From Chryseobacterium sp. GVT01B (lineage in GTDB: Bacteria; Bacteroidota; Bacteroidia; Flavobacteriales; Weeksellaceae), in NCBI RefSeq assembly GCF_019970045.1, contig NZ_JAHXYI010000001.1:372001-436000 (forward strand): a stretch of 64,000 nt of DNA, written 5' to 3'. Under the pieces are notes generated by a model. The model worked only from the letters and a program-made list of their open reading frames with translations, was not told where the DNA came from and made no database searches. Positions 7,833 through 15,847 of the stretch are shown here, piece after piece. Position numbers and translations under genes: made by a program. The number at the start of each line of letters is the position of its first letter. Position 1 is the stretch's first letter.

Positions 7833-7866
7833 CGAAATTATAATGCTAATACGACAAAACATGTCG
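7833..7866 (-). promoter_or_regulatory. Fifth operator E, between the M15 peptidase and the Y-family polymerase
   Basis: Core CGACATGTTTTGTCG on the minus strand (7852-7866) has perfect 5-base arms. In the same orientation and at the same 11-base spacing comes TAATTTCG (7833-7840), one base off TAnnTTTG. The site is 121 bases upstream of the divergent polymerase start on the plus strand, where no matching -7 box sits at the standard spacing. It may give a second promoter towards the M15 gene, a short RNA, or regulate the polymerase from a distance. Confidence 0.6.
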
Positions 7867-7954
7867 CATTTAAAAATTTCATTCGTTTGTTTTTCAGACT
7901 GTTAAATATGATGTTAATTATAGTCTAAAAGCTTATTTTATTCTTTAAAAATTC

Positions 7955-7962
7955 TAATTTTG
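7955..7962 (+). promoter_or_regulatory. Probable -7 box for the Y-family polymerase gene
   Basis: TAATTTTG matches TAnnTTTG perfectly and lies 25 bases before the start codon. No clear -33 element is seen, and operator E is about 90 bases further upstream. Confidence 0.5.
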
Positions 7963-7987
7963 TAGAGATATTTTCTGTACAATTGTC

Positions 7988-9259
7988 ATGTATGCACTCG
8001 TAGATTGTAATAACTTTTTTGTTTCCTGTGAAAGGACTTTAGATCCTGATCTTGAGGGCAAACCCGTTGTGGTTCTTTCCAACAACGATGGGTGCGTTGT
8101 ATCCAGAAGTAAAGAGGCAAAAGATCTGGGAATTCCTATGGCAGCTCCGGCATTCAAGTACAAGGAGCTTTTTCAACAACATGATGTAAAAAGTTTTTCT
8201 GCAAAATTTGAACTCTATAACTATAAAAGCCAGCAGGTCATCAATATTGCCAAATCCTATGTTCTTGATCATGAAGTCTACAGTATTGATGAGCTTTTTC
8301 TTGATTTGACAGGATTTAAATACATTGATATGTATGAATATTGTCTTAAGATCAGAAATGAGATTAATGAGAAAGAAAATATTCCGGTAAGTATCGGAAT
8401 TGCTCCCACTAAGACTTTATGTAAAGTAGCGAATAGAATTGTAAAAGATTTTCCGGATAATTTTAGTGGAGTTTATATTCTGGATACTCCTGAAAAAATT
8501 GAAAAGGCATTGAAATGGCTTAATATCGGAGATGTTTGGGGAATCGGAAGAAGGCTGGCCGTCAAAATGAATGACAATGGTGTTTATAAAGCTTGGGATC
8601 TTCTTCAGAAACCTGAAATATGGGTTCGGAAGATTATGGGAATTCATGGAGTAAGAATGATCAATGAACTGAAGGGGATTCGTCAGCTGGAGCTGGATTC
8701 TCCTTCGCCTAAAAAATCCATAGCTGTTACCCGAAGTTTTATGCAGATGCTTGCGAAAAAAGAAGAAGTAAGAGAAAGGGTAGAAACTTTTGGAATGTAT
8801 TGTTCAGAGAGATTAAGAAAGCAGAATACCTGTTGTAAAATGATTACTGTTTTTGTACAGACCAATCGTTTTAGGAAAGATTTGCCTGAATACAGAAATG
8901 CAATGACCCGGATTCTTTCCAATCCTACCAATTCATCAATTTTAATAGGAAGAGTGGTGAATGAACTTTTTGAAGCCATTTACAGAGACGGGTTTCATTA
9001 CAAAAGAGCAGGAGTTATGGTGAATGATTTTGTTCCCGAAGATCAGAGACAGATCGGTCTTTTTGAAGAAGATATACAAAACCAGCACCTTCCCGTGATG
9101 AAAGCTATGGATGCCATGAACAGGAAATATGGTAAGGATAAAGTGCGTCTTGGTAGTATGAGCGGTGAGAATACTTTCGGACGTGCAAAGCTATCTCCGG
9201 AGTATGAGGCTTTCCTGAAAAAAAATACCTTGCCGGAAGCTAATTTCAGATTTCATTAA
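7988..9259 (+). CDS. umuC: Y-family DNA polymerase (UmuC-like)
   Basis: A 423-residue translesion polymerase. Metal-binding residues are present: D6 in YALVDCNNFF and D101-E102 in YSIDELFLDL. The helix-hairpin-helix GDVWGIGRR and little-finger segments follow. A QIGLF sequence near residue 350 resembles the beta-clamp-binding peptide, and the C-terminus carries the MSGENTFGRAKLSPEY segment of the UmuC/DUF4113 tail. It would copy past DNA lesions with low fidelity. UmuC normally works with UmuD, but no UmuD/LexA-like peptidase gene is adjacent. It is divergent from the WYL regulon, with operator E in the shared gap. The small downstream gene begins 49 bases after the stop. Confidence 0.92.
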   Translation: MYALVDCNNFFVSCERTLDPDLEGKPVVVLSNNDGCVVSRSKEAKDLGIPMAAPAFKYKELFQQHDVKSFSAKFELYNYKSQQVINIAKSYVLDHEVYSIDELFLDLTGFKYIDMYEYCLKIRNEINEKENIPVSIGIAPTKTLCKVANRIVKDFPDNFSGVYILDTPEKIEKALKWLNIGDVWGIGRRLAVKMNDNGVYKAWDLLQKPEIWVRKIMGIHGVRMINELKGIRQLELDSPSPKKSIAVTRSFMQMLAKKEEVRERVETFGMYCSERLRKQNTCCKMITVFVQTNRFRKDLPEYRNAMTRILSNPTNSSILIGRVVNELFEAIYRDGFHYKRAGVMVNDFVPEDQRQIGLFEEDIQNQHLPVMKAMDAMNRKYGKDKVRLGSMSGENTFGRAKLSPEYEAFLKKNTLPEANFRFH

Positions 9260-9308
9260 AGCTATTCCTCATTCAAAAATTCTGCTTATTTTTCGTCTTT
9301 CTTTCTGA

Positions 9309-9581
9309 ATGAAAAATAAAACGACTGAAATCAATAATTTATTAAAGCAATTGTCCCGGGAAAATTTTTTCGGATATGAGATAGTTGATTATTGGGATGG
9401 CGATACTACAGCTTTAGGATTACAGAAAGAAAATATTGTTGTCTATATTTCAACATTTCACTGTCCTAAAAGTAATTACTATGACATCATTATTGAAGAA
9501 TTCGAGACAGGTAAAATATTGAAATCAGGAGAAAATAAATCCTATGGTGAACTTATTCATGACCTTCAATCTTTTTTCTAA
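9309..9581 (+). CDS. Hypothetical protein downstream of the Y-family polymerase
   Basis: A 90-residue soluble protein starting MKNKTTEINNLLKQL. It has no signal peptide or membrane segment, and a mixed alpha/beta pattern (IVDYWDGDTTALGLQKENIVVYIS). No family is recognised. It follows the polymerase gene on the same strand after 49 bases and may be cotranscribed. Codon use resembles its neighbours. Confidence 0.6.
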   Translation: MKNKTTEINNLLKQLSRENFFGYEIVDYWDGDTTALGLQKENIVVYISTFHCPKSNYYDIIIEEFETGKILKSGENKSYGELIHDLQSFF

Positions 9582-9780
9582 ATAGGTTTTCGGAATAATA
9601 ATTTTCTTTAAAAAGTAAAAATCCTATAAAAATTTCCCACAAAATAGGACGGTAGTTTTATTTTAAATAGTAAAATTCCGTATTTTGACAATGTAAAGTA
9701 AAGGCTTATTTGATTTGTTATCAGTTGGTTATGTGTTTTTGGTCTAAGGGCAGCTATTGTATGCGATGTGCTTTTGCATT

Positions 9781-9788
9781 TATCTTTG
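9781..9788 (+). promoter_or_regulatory. -7 box before the C1q-like gene cluster
   Basis: TATCTTTG is a perfect TAnnTTTG match, with an ATTG at 9755-9758 about 22 bases upstream as a weak -33 element. The predicted start is about 30 bases before the ATG at 9825, supporting that start over an upstream in-frame TTG at 9768. Confidence 0.5.
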
Positions 9789-9824
9789 ACCGAGAATTGT
9801 ACACGTTTAAAAACCACAGATCAA

Positions 9825-10685
9825 ATGAAAAATCTAAGTATTTGGATGAAGGGAATACTGATTTCCTTGTGCTTTACAATAAGTTACTCAAAAGCGCAGG
9901 TTGGTATTAATACCTCAAACCCTCAAACCACTTTCCATGTGGATGGGGCAAAAGATAATCCGACATCCGGAATTCCTTCCGCAGCCCAAGCAGCCAACGA
10001 TGTCGTCATAACTTCCACAGGAGAAATAGGAATCGGAACATTATCTCCTGCTGTTAAGATAGATGCACGATCAGCAGTTAACACAGATAATTCAATCGGA
10101 ATAGGAGAGACCAGCCAGGCAGCCTCATCAGCAGGTGGAGGTGCTGTAAGATATAACCCGCTGAATGGCGGAAAGATGCAATACTCAGATGGTATTGTAT
10201 GGCAGGATCTTATTTCTTCTCCTACCAAAGCTGTAGTGGTAGCCAATCTTCAGGCAGCGAATTTCGCCGTTAAAGTTCCCTATCAGGTTTCTACGGGTAT
10301 TACCGGATGGACGGAAATCTCTGATCCAACAGCAAACTTCACTCCCGGAACAGGTATTTTTACAGCACCAAGAACCGGAGTGTATCTTGTCTCTTTTACC
10401 TATGATTTCGTAAGAATCCCTATCGCCTCAGGCTATTTCTCGGAAGCGAGATATGTTGTGAACGGAAGCAATACTGTTAAGAAATGTGTGAAATCTTTCT
10501 CGAATAATTCTAAACAGGCACAAGTTGCAGGTTCTTGTGTTGCCGGAGTTCAGCTGAATAAAGGCGACACTCTTCAGCCTTATATCTACCAGTCTGTTTA
10601 TAATGGCAATCTAAGTTTAAGAACAGATCTTACTTCTGCAAGTAATGATTATGGCTTTGTAAACCTTTCTATTTTAGAACAATAA
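9825..10685 (+). CDS. Secreted C1q-like protein 1 of a tandem triplet
   Basis: From the ATG at 9825, 286 residues with a signal peptide ending near SKAQ. After it comes VGINTSNPQTTFHVDG, then STGEIGIGTLSPAVKIDAR, a repeat style common in flavobacterial surface and fibre-like proteins. The C-terminal half has the jelly-roll pattern of C1q/TNF-like domains (TGIFTAPRTGVYLVSFTYDF). A conserved Cys pair (KKCVKSF and GSCVAG) is shared by all three paralogues and may form a disulfide. The next gene starts 10 bases after the stop, so an operon is likely. Surface location is inferred; the function is unknown. No T9SS sorting domain is seen. Confidence 0.72.
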   Translation: MKNLSIWMKGILISLCFTISYSKAQVGINTSNPQTTFHVDGAKDNPTSGIPSAAQAANDVVITSTGEIGIGTLSPAVKIDARSAVNTDNSIGIGETSQAASSAGGGAVRYNPLNGGKMQYSDGIVWQDLISSPTKAVVVANLQAANFAVKVPYQVSTGITGWTEISDPTANFTPGTGIFTAPRTGVYLVSFTYDFVRIPIASGYFSEARYVVNGSNTVKKCVKSFSNNSKQAQVAGSCVAGVQLNKGDTLQPYIYQSVYNGNLSLRTDLTSASNDYGFVNLSILEQ

Positions 10686-10695
10686 CACATTTGAT

Positions 10696-11508
10696 ATGAG
10701 AAAAAAATTAAAACTGGCTTTATTCATTTGCTGCGGTATGTGGATGCACGCTCAGATAGGAATCAATATGTCTGCCCCGGAAGGAACGGTGCATATAGAT
10801 GGACAGAAAAATACAAATGTCTCAATACCTTCCAGTTATTATGATGATGTAGTTATTACTCCCACCGGAAATGTAGGAGCAGGAACAAAATCCCCCAAAA
10901 CCAGACTGGACCTTAGATCCAATGAACGTTTAAATGCAATCGGAATTGGAGGAACTTCACAGTCTGCTTCTGCAGCAAAGGCCGGAGCGTTGAGGTATAA
11001 CTCAGGAACTCAGGATCTGAGCTATTCTAACGGAACTTCATGGATTACACTGGCTCATAAAATATCCAATGATTTTGTAGACGCAGAAAACTCTTCGGTA
11101 CAAAGCTTTACTGATGGCGTGCAGACCGCTGTTACCGGCTGGACTAAAAAAACGGATGTGAATAGCAGCTTCAATGCTGGCACAGGAACCTTTACTGCTT
11201 CAAAAACAGGAGTGTATATTGTATCCTTTACCTTTTCATTAGCATCGGGAAGTATTGCGAATGATTCAAGATATGAAACTTTAATCCAAACCAATTCAAC
11301 ATCTTCCACTACCAATAAAGTGTTCAAATGTGTAGGAAGTTACCCCGGAACCAATACCATTGGAAACCGTGTTGCAGGGAATTGTTCAGGAATTTTTAAC
11401 CTGAATCAAGGGGATAATATTACCGTAAGTCTGAATCAGAAACTGGGAAGTTCAAAAACTTTGGATACTGATGCTACACTTACTTCTTTAAGTATTTTCG
11501 GATTATAA
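10696..11508 (+). CDS. Secreted C1q-like protein 2 of the triplet
   Basis: A 270-residue paralogue of the previous protein with signal peptide (to about MHAQ), IGINMSAPEGTVHIDGQK, a PTGNVGAGTKSPKTRLDLR segment and a C-terminal GTFTASKTGVYIVSFTFSL jelly-roll strand pair. The paired cysteines recur as FKCVGSY and AGNCSG. It lies 10 bases after gene 1 and 8 bases before gene 3. The three proteins differ most in the middle, which would fit distinct ligand specificities, but no ligand can be named. Confidence 0.72.
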   Translation: MRKKLKLALFICCGMWMHAQIGINMSAPEGTVHIDGQKNTNVSIPSSYYDDVVITPTGNVGAGTKSPKTRLDLRSNERLNAIGIGGTSQSASAAKAGALRYNSGTQDLSYSNGTSWITLAHKISNDFVDAENSSVQSFTDGVQTAVTGWTKKTDVNSSFNAGTGTFTASKTGVYIVSFTFSLASGSIANDSRYETLIQTNSTSSTTNKVFKCVGSYPGTNTIGNRVAGNCSGIFNLNQGDNITVSLNQKLGSSKTLDTDATLTSLSIFGL

Positions 11509-11516
11509 AAAGAAAG

Positions 11517-12431
11517 ATGATGAAAAAAAATTGTTTACTGATTTTAATGACTTTAAGCTTCCAGTGTGTTTTTTCACAGATTGGAATCAATACTCCAAAT
11601 CCACAGGGTATCCTGCATACTGATGGACAAAAAGATAATCCGGTTTCAGGACCGACATTTACCCCGGCCCAGCAGAGTAATGATATTCTTGTGAACAGCA
11701 CCGGAAAAATAGGAGTGGGAACGCTCGTCCCGGTTACGAAAGTTGATGCCAGAAATTCCGGAAACGGAGCCATTGGCTTTGGAGCTTCTTCACTCACTGC
11801 ACTTGCCGCTGATGAAGGAGCAGTGCGTTATAACAATGGAGTGGAATATTCTAATGGAAATGAATGGCTTCCTTTGCTCACCGCACAACCCACGAATAAT
11901 AAAGTAATCGTTATTGCAGCCAAAACCAATAATAATGTAAAGCTGGCAACTCCGTCTATTCCGACAATTACTGCAGGATTACAAAACAGAGCAAGTAACT
12001 ATCTTGTAGACTGGAGTAAAACTTTTGAAAGTAATTCCGGCACGAGTTTTAATGCTGCCACTGGTATTTTTACTGCACCCCGCAATGGAATTTATGTAGC
12101 TTCTTTCACAACAGATCTTGCTCCATTAGCAATTAATTATACTACGGATCCTTTAAATCCTATTCAAATAGAAGCGATCTGGCAGCTTTATGACAATACA
12201 ACGGGATTAGCGGTTACCAATATTGTAAATACGGTAAAATGTGTTAATACAATGTCTTCAAACAGTGTAGGAAATATTGATGCAGGAAGCAACTGTACCG
12301 CCTCATTTTACATGACAGCAGGGCAGAGACTGATGCCTTACATCTGGTTTAATTTAAATAATTCAATCGTTGCCAATTTTTCATTAAATAACACCGGCGG
12401 CTATAATAACTTGACAATAGCAGAACAGTAG
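11517..12431 (+). CDS. Secreted C1q-like protein 3 of the triplet
   Basis: A 304-residue paralogue with signal peptide ending near VFSQ, IGINTPNPQGILHTDGQKDNP, NSTGKIGVGTLVPVTKVDAR and the C1q-like GIFTAPRNGIYVASFTTDL. The conserved Cys pair is VKCVNTM and GSNCTAS. Either the ATG at 11517 or the one at 11520 may be used. Its stop codon is directly adjacent to the end of the convergent TPR/AraC regulator gene, with no terminator between them, so convergent transcripts may overlap. Confidence 0.72.
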   Translation: MMKKNCLLILMTLSFQCVFSQIGINTPNPQGILHTDGQKDNPVSGPTFTPAQQSNDILVNSTGKIGVGTLVPVTKVDARNSGNGAIGFGASSLTALAADEGAVRYNNGVEYSNGNEWLPLLTAQPTNNKVIVIAAKTNNNVKLATPSIPTITAGLQNRASNYLVDWSKTFESNSGTSFNAATGIFTAPRNGIYVASFTTDLAPLAINYTTDPLNPIQIEAIWQLYDNTTGLAVTNIVNTVKCVNTMSSNSVGNIDAGSNCTASFYMTAGQRLMPYIWFNLNNSIVANFSLNNTGGYNNLTIAEQ

Positions 12432-13991
12432 TCAGGAGATTTCATCCAGTGTTTTGATAAATGCAGACGGATGCAGCCCTGTGATCTTCTTGAATTCAAG
12501 AGAAAAAGCACTGTGAGAAGAATATCCCGTGATTTCAGAAAGGTGATTAATCTTGTACTTTCTGTACTGCGGTTCGTTTTTTAGTTGGTTGACAATATAA
12601 TTGATCCTCAGGTGATTAATGTATTGATTGAAATTGAATTTCTTATGTTTCTTAATAACCGCTGAAAGATATTTTGTGTTGATATTCAGGGTGTTTGCAA
12701 GATTATAACGTGAAATATTTTTGTTGTTAAACTCAAGGTTTTCTTCAAATATTTTTAATCCGTGTAATATGTTTTCCTCTACTTCCGGTGAAATTTTTAT
12801 TTCTGTGGGAGTAGAGGTATTTTTATTTTGGATATCATCAGAAACTTCCTGGGGGTCTTCTTCATAAACCACCGGAGAAATACCTTCTTTGTAAATTTTG
12901 GCAACAGCTTCTTTATGCTTTTTGCGGAGACGAATGCTGTTAAAAATGACAATCCCTAAAACAATGATTAAGCCAAGACACACTATAATAAGCCCTTTCG
13001 AAATGGAATGGCTCTTATTGAGCTGCTGATCAAAACTTTCCTCTTTTTTGGATAAGGTTTTGTTGACCGCCATTGCTTTGTTGTAAGCGATACTGTCTTT
13101 TAATTTAAGATTTTCAAGTTTATATTTCACCGTATTCGGTTCATCATGAAGCTGAGTGTAGGCTTCCTCAAGGTTTTTCGTGATCTCAATCTTTTTTTCA
13201 TTGAAGCCATACTGATCTACAATAGCTAGTGCTTTCTGATAATAAATCACAGCACTGTCCGGTTTATTCTGTTTCGATAATGAGAACCCAATATCATTCA
13301 GAATATTAGACTGCAGATAATGATTGTTTTCTCCTACTAAAGAAAGGGCTTTTACGAAATAGTATTTAGCCTCTTTAAATTTTTTTACTTCCGATAAATT
13401 ATATCCCATATTGGTATAAGCGGAGATCAGCAGTTCGTTTCGCCGGGCTGTATTTTTAAGCTTCTGAAATTCCTGAATGGCATTTTTAGAATACAACTCT
13501 TTTTCTTTATACTGATTCTTATTGAGAAGGATCAAAAAAGAATTAAAGATCATTCCTTTCAGCTCATGTCCTTCCTCTGTATTGTTATTTTTTACTTCAG
13601 ACAGGGCATTGCGAAGACTTGTAGAAGATTCTTTAAGCAATCCGAGCTTTGCATATTGGGTTCCCTGCATTCTGTAAGCCAGAGCTTTCCCGATAGCATA
13701 ATCATTTTGGGTAGATATTTTTAGGGCTTTATCTGCAAAATCAAGACTTTTTTCAGCATCAGATTTTAAATAACTGTTGAATGATTTTAAATAATAAGCT
13801 TTAGCAAGAAACTCAGGGAGATTTCTTCTCTGCGCTGAATCTATAATCTTATTCAGAACGATTTCCGAACTGTCCGGATTCCTGGATGAAAGAGTACGGG
13901 CATATTTATACTGTCTCTCAAAATCAATTGCCTGAGAGAATGTAGAAACCGAAATAATAAGGAAGAAAAAGAGAATAATTTTTTTCTTCAT
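12432..13991 (-). CDS. Membrane-bound TPR protein with AraC-type DNA-binding domain
   Basis: A 519-residue protein with signal peptide (to about FSQA), TPR-like repeats over roughly residues 30-290 (for example SLDFADKALKIS and AKYYFVKALSLVG), one transmembrane segment near 328-350 (GLIIVCLGLIIVLGIVIF) and a cytoplasmic AraC-type helix-turn-helix from about 420 (NTKYLSAVIKKHKKFNFNQYI, then SSHSAFSLEFKKITG). The layout suggests a periplasmic sensor linked directly to DNA binding, a form frequent in Flavobacteriia. It converges on the C1q-like triplet, and a regulatory link to it is possible but unproven. Confidence 0.82.
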   Translation of the reverse strand: MKKKIILFFFLIISVSTFSQAIDFERQYKYARTLSSRNPDSSEIVLNKIIDSAQRRNLPEFLAKAYYLKSFNSYLKSDAEKSLDFADKALKISTQNDYAIGKALAYRMQGTQYAKLGLLKESSTSLRNALSEVKNNNTEEGHELKGMIFNSFLILLNKNQYKEKELYSKNAIQEFQKLKNTARRNELLISAYTNMGYNLSEVKKFKEAKYYFVKALSLVGENNHYLQSNILNDIGFSLSKQNKPDSAVIYYQKALAIVDQYGFNEKKIEITKNLEEAYTQLHDEPNTVKYKLENLKLKDSIAYNKAMAVNKTLSKKEESFDQQLNKSHSISKGLIIVCLGLIIVLGIVIFNSIRLRKKHKEAVAKIYKEGISPVVYEEDPQEVSDDIQNKNTSTPTEIKISPEVEENILHGLKIFEENLEFNNKNISRYNLANTLNINTKYLSAVIKKHKKFNFNQYINHLRINYIVNQLKNEPQYRKYKINHLSEITGYSSHSAFSLEFKKITGLHPSAFIKTLDEIS

Positions 13992-14007
13992 TGTGTTTTT
14001 TTTGTGT

Positions 14008-14619
14008 TTATTTTTTTTGGTATTTCCAGTTACGGCCTCTACCTTCCGCTATCCATTCCAAAGACTGTTCCAATCTTTTATTTCTGGTAGCTTCTGTTTT
14101 GGCTTCTGTAACCCATGCAATATACTCTTTTCTGAATGATGGTGAAGCCTTTTCAAAAATATCCGAAGCCTTTGGATGAGCATGTAAAGCAGACTGAAAA
14201 TAATCCGGAATTTCCATTTCTGTTTTGGAAGGTGAGGCTTTCTTCATTGTGACACCCATATCCGTAAGTTCCATGGCTTCTTTTATTGCTTTCTTCAGCT
14301 GAGGTTTGGAGGGAAGATCTTCCATTCCTGTTATTTTTCCTAAGCTGAACATTGAATTCTTCTCAATATTCTGAGTTATCTCCTGCATGGTTTTCATTTC
14401 CTTTTCCAACCAGAATCCAAAAGTACAGTGTTGTTTGAAGGAAGCCATAGCACACAGGTTTTTTCCTTTATAGATAAAATGAGGAAAACTCCATTTCATG
14501 GTTTCTTCAGCATCAGGGCAGAATTCATGAACCGTTTCACGGATATAATGCAGGATAGGCTTAGCAAAATCCTGTGATTTTTCAATATAGGTATCTATTT
14601 TCGGACTGTATTTTTCCAT
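14008..14619 (-). CDS. YdeI/OmpD-associated family protein (DUF1801 plus OmdA)
   Basis: A 203-residue cytoplasmic protein. The N-terminal half has the DUF1801 pattern (ETMKWSFPHFIYKGKNLCAMASF) and the C-terminal half the OmdA pattern (IPDYFQSALHAHPKASDIFEKASPSFRKEYIAWVTEAKTEATR in outline, residues about 135-180). The molecular function of the family is poorly known. It follows the serine hydrolase gene by 5 bases on the same strand, so the two are likely cotranscribed. Confidence 0.82.
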   Translation of the reverse strand: MEKYSPKIDTYIEKSQDFAKPILHYIRETVHEFCPDAEETMKWSFPHFIYKGKNLCAMASFKQHCTFGFWLEKEMKTMQEITQNIEKNSMFSLGKITGMEDLPSKPQLKKAIKEAMELTDMGVTMKKASPSKTEMEIPDYFQSALHAHPKASDIFEKASPSFRKEYIAWVTEAKTEATRNKRLEQSLEWIAEGRGRNWKYQKK

Positions 14620-14624
14620 AGCAT

Positions 14625-15758
14625 TTATTGGAATAATTGTACAATTTCATTCACGAGGTATTTTACCTGATCAGGTCTTCCTCTGTCATTTTTAGGGTTG
14701 TTGGAGTAACTTCCGGTTTTTACAATAACGATATTGTGCTCCGGAACCATAATAATATACTGCCCCTGTAATCCCAGGAAATAATAATGTTTGATAGGGT
14801 TGTCATGATTGATCCAAAGCCCCATTCCATAAATGTTTTCAGACTTTTCTGTTGGAGTTCTCATCTGTTCAATAAAGTCAGCATTGAGAATCTGCTGATC
14901 CCCGGCTTTTCCATCATTCAGAAACAGCTGCCCGAGTTTAGCAAAATCTCTTGCATTGGAATGAATGCAGCAATAAGCTTTCTCCATACCATTGTCGTCT
15001 GTGCTCCATTTCGCATTCTGCTCCATTCCCAAAGGAATCCAGAATTTTTCTGATAAATAGCTCGATAATGGTTTATTCAGAGCTTTTCTGAGGGCAAAAC
15101 CAAGAAGTTGCGTAGAGCCGCTTTGATATTCAAATCTTGTCCCCGGTTCTTCTTTAAATTTTCTTGAGAATACAGCTTTTACAAGGCTTTTCCCATAATA
15201 GGCCTTAGCATTGGGTAAAAACGGATTATTGTAATTTTCATCCCAGTCCAGCCCGGATTCCATTTGAGCCAGATTTTTAAGGGTTACCTGATTTCCGAAT
15301 GTTTTATTTTTAAATTCCGGATAAAAATCAGAGAATTTTTCATCAATATTAGAGATAATGCCTTCTTCCAATGCTTTTCCCAGCAACATGACAGTCATTG
15401 CTTTTGCCATCGAAAAAGAATTGGTCTGTGAAAGTTGATTATATCCTTCCCAATATCGCTCATGAAGAATTTTTCCATTCCTTATTACGACAAAAGCAGC
15501 TGTTCTGGAATGTTTTAAATTATCAACTAAATATTTAGGTAAATCCTTTTTGTTGTAATCCGGATCTTCTTCCCAGAGTATGGGTTCTTCTGTGGCAATG
15601 GGATTGCTTGGGAAAAGATTTCCGTCATCAATAGATGCACTTGATTTTCCTTTAAGATAGGTTTTGGAAATACCACTAAATAAATAATCATATCCCAGAA
15701 AATAAGCGGCTGCCGCACCAACTACCGCTCCGCCTATCATGTACTTTAGTATTCTCAT
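14625..15758 (-). CDS. Serine hydrolase, class C beta-lactamase-like (NylB-type)
   Basis: From the ATG at 15758, 377 residues: MRILKYMIGGAVVGAAAAYF gives a membrane anchor or signal. The serine motif SMAK (SxxK) lies in SFSMAKAMTVM; the Tyr motif appears as YQS, and a KTG triad near the C-terminus (VIVKTGSYSN) completes the penicillin-recognising enzyme set. The QMESGLDWDENY stretch is typical of 6-aminohexanoate-dimer-hydrolase-like proteins. Such enzymes hydrolyse amides or esters; beta-lactam resistance should not be assumed. A longer frame from 15824 starts in the divergent intergenic region and is less likely. Confidence 0.85.
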   Translation of the reverse strand: MRILKYMIGGAVVGAAAAYFLGYDYLFSGISKTYLKGKSSASIDDGNLFPSNPIATEEPILWEEDPDYNKKDLPKYLVDNLKHSRTAAFVVIRNGKILHERYWEGYNQLSQTNSFSMAKAMTVMLLGKALEEGIISNIDEKFSDFYPEFKNKTFGNQVTLKNLAQMESGLDWDENYNNPFLPNAKAYYGKSLVKAVFSRKFKEEPGTRFEYQSGSTQLLGFALRKALNKPLSSYLSEKFWIPLGMEQNAKWSTDDNGMEKAYCCIHSNARDFAKLGQLFLNDGKAGDQQILNADFIEQMRTPTEKSENIYGMGLWINHDNPIKHYYFLGLQGQYIIMVPEHNIVIVKTGSYSNNPKNDRGRPDQVKYLVNEIVQLFQ

Positions 15759-15830
15759 TTTTTTATGAATGGTCTTTAACAAATTTAGAATAATTTGGCT
15801 ATAAAATTTAAAATGAATGAGCAAATAAGT

Positions 15831-15838
15831 TATTTTTG
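15831..15838 (+). promoter_or_regulatory. -7 box of the M48 peptidase gene
   Basis: TATTTTTG is a perfect TAnnTTTG match. The expected start near 15845 would leave almost no leader before the ATG at 15848, so the ATG at 15857 is a good alternative start. Confidence 0.45.
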
Positions 15839-15847
15839 TTCTTATTG

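Noticed and set aside
7177..9259. Prophage remnant (endolysin-like M15 plus UmuC)
   Set aside because: There is no integrase, capsid, tail or holin gene nearby and no attachment repeats are visible. The shared operator with the WYL and patatin genes argues for a chromosomal regulon.
14625..15758. Beta-lactamase resistance gene
   Set aside because: The SxxK, Tyr and KTG motifs fit the wide class C/NylB-like hydrolase family. Resistance activity cannot be claimed from these motifs.
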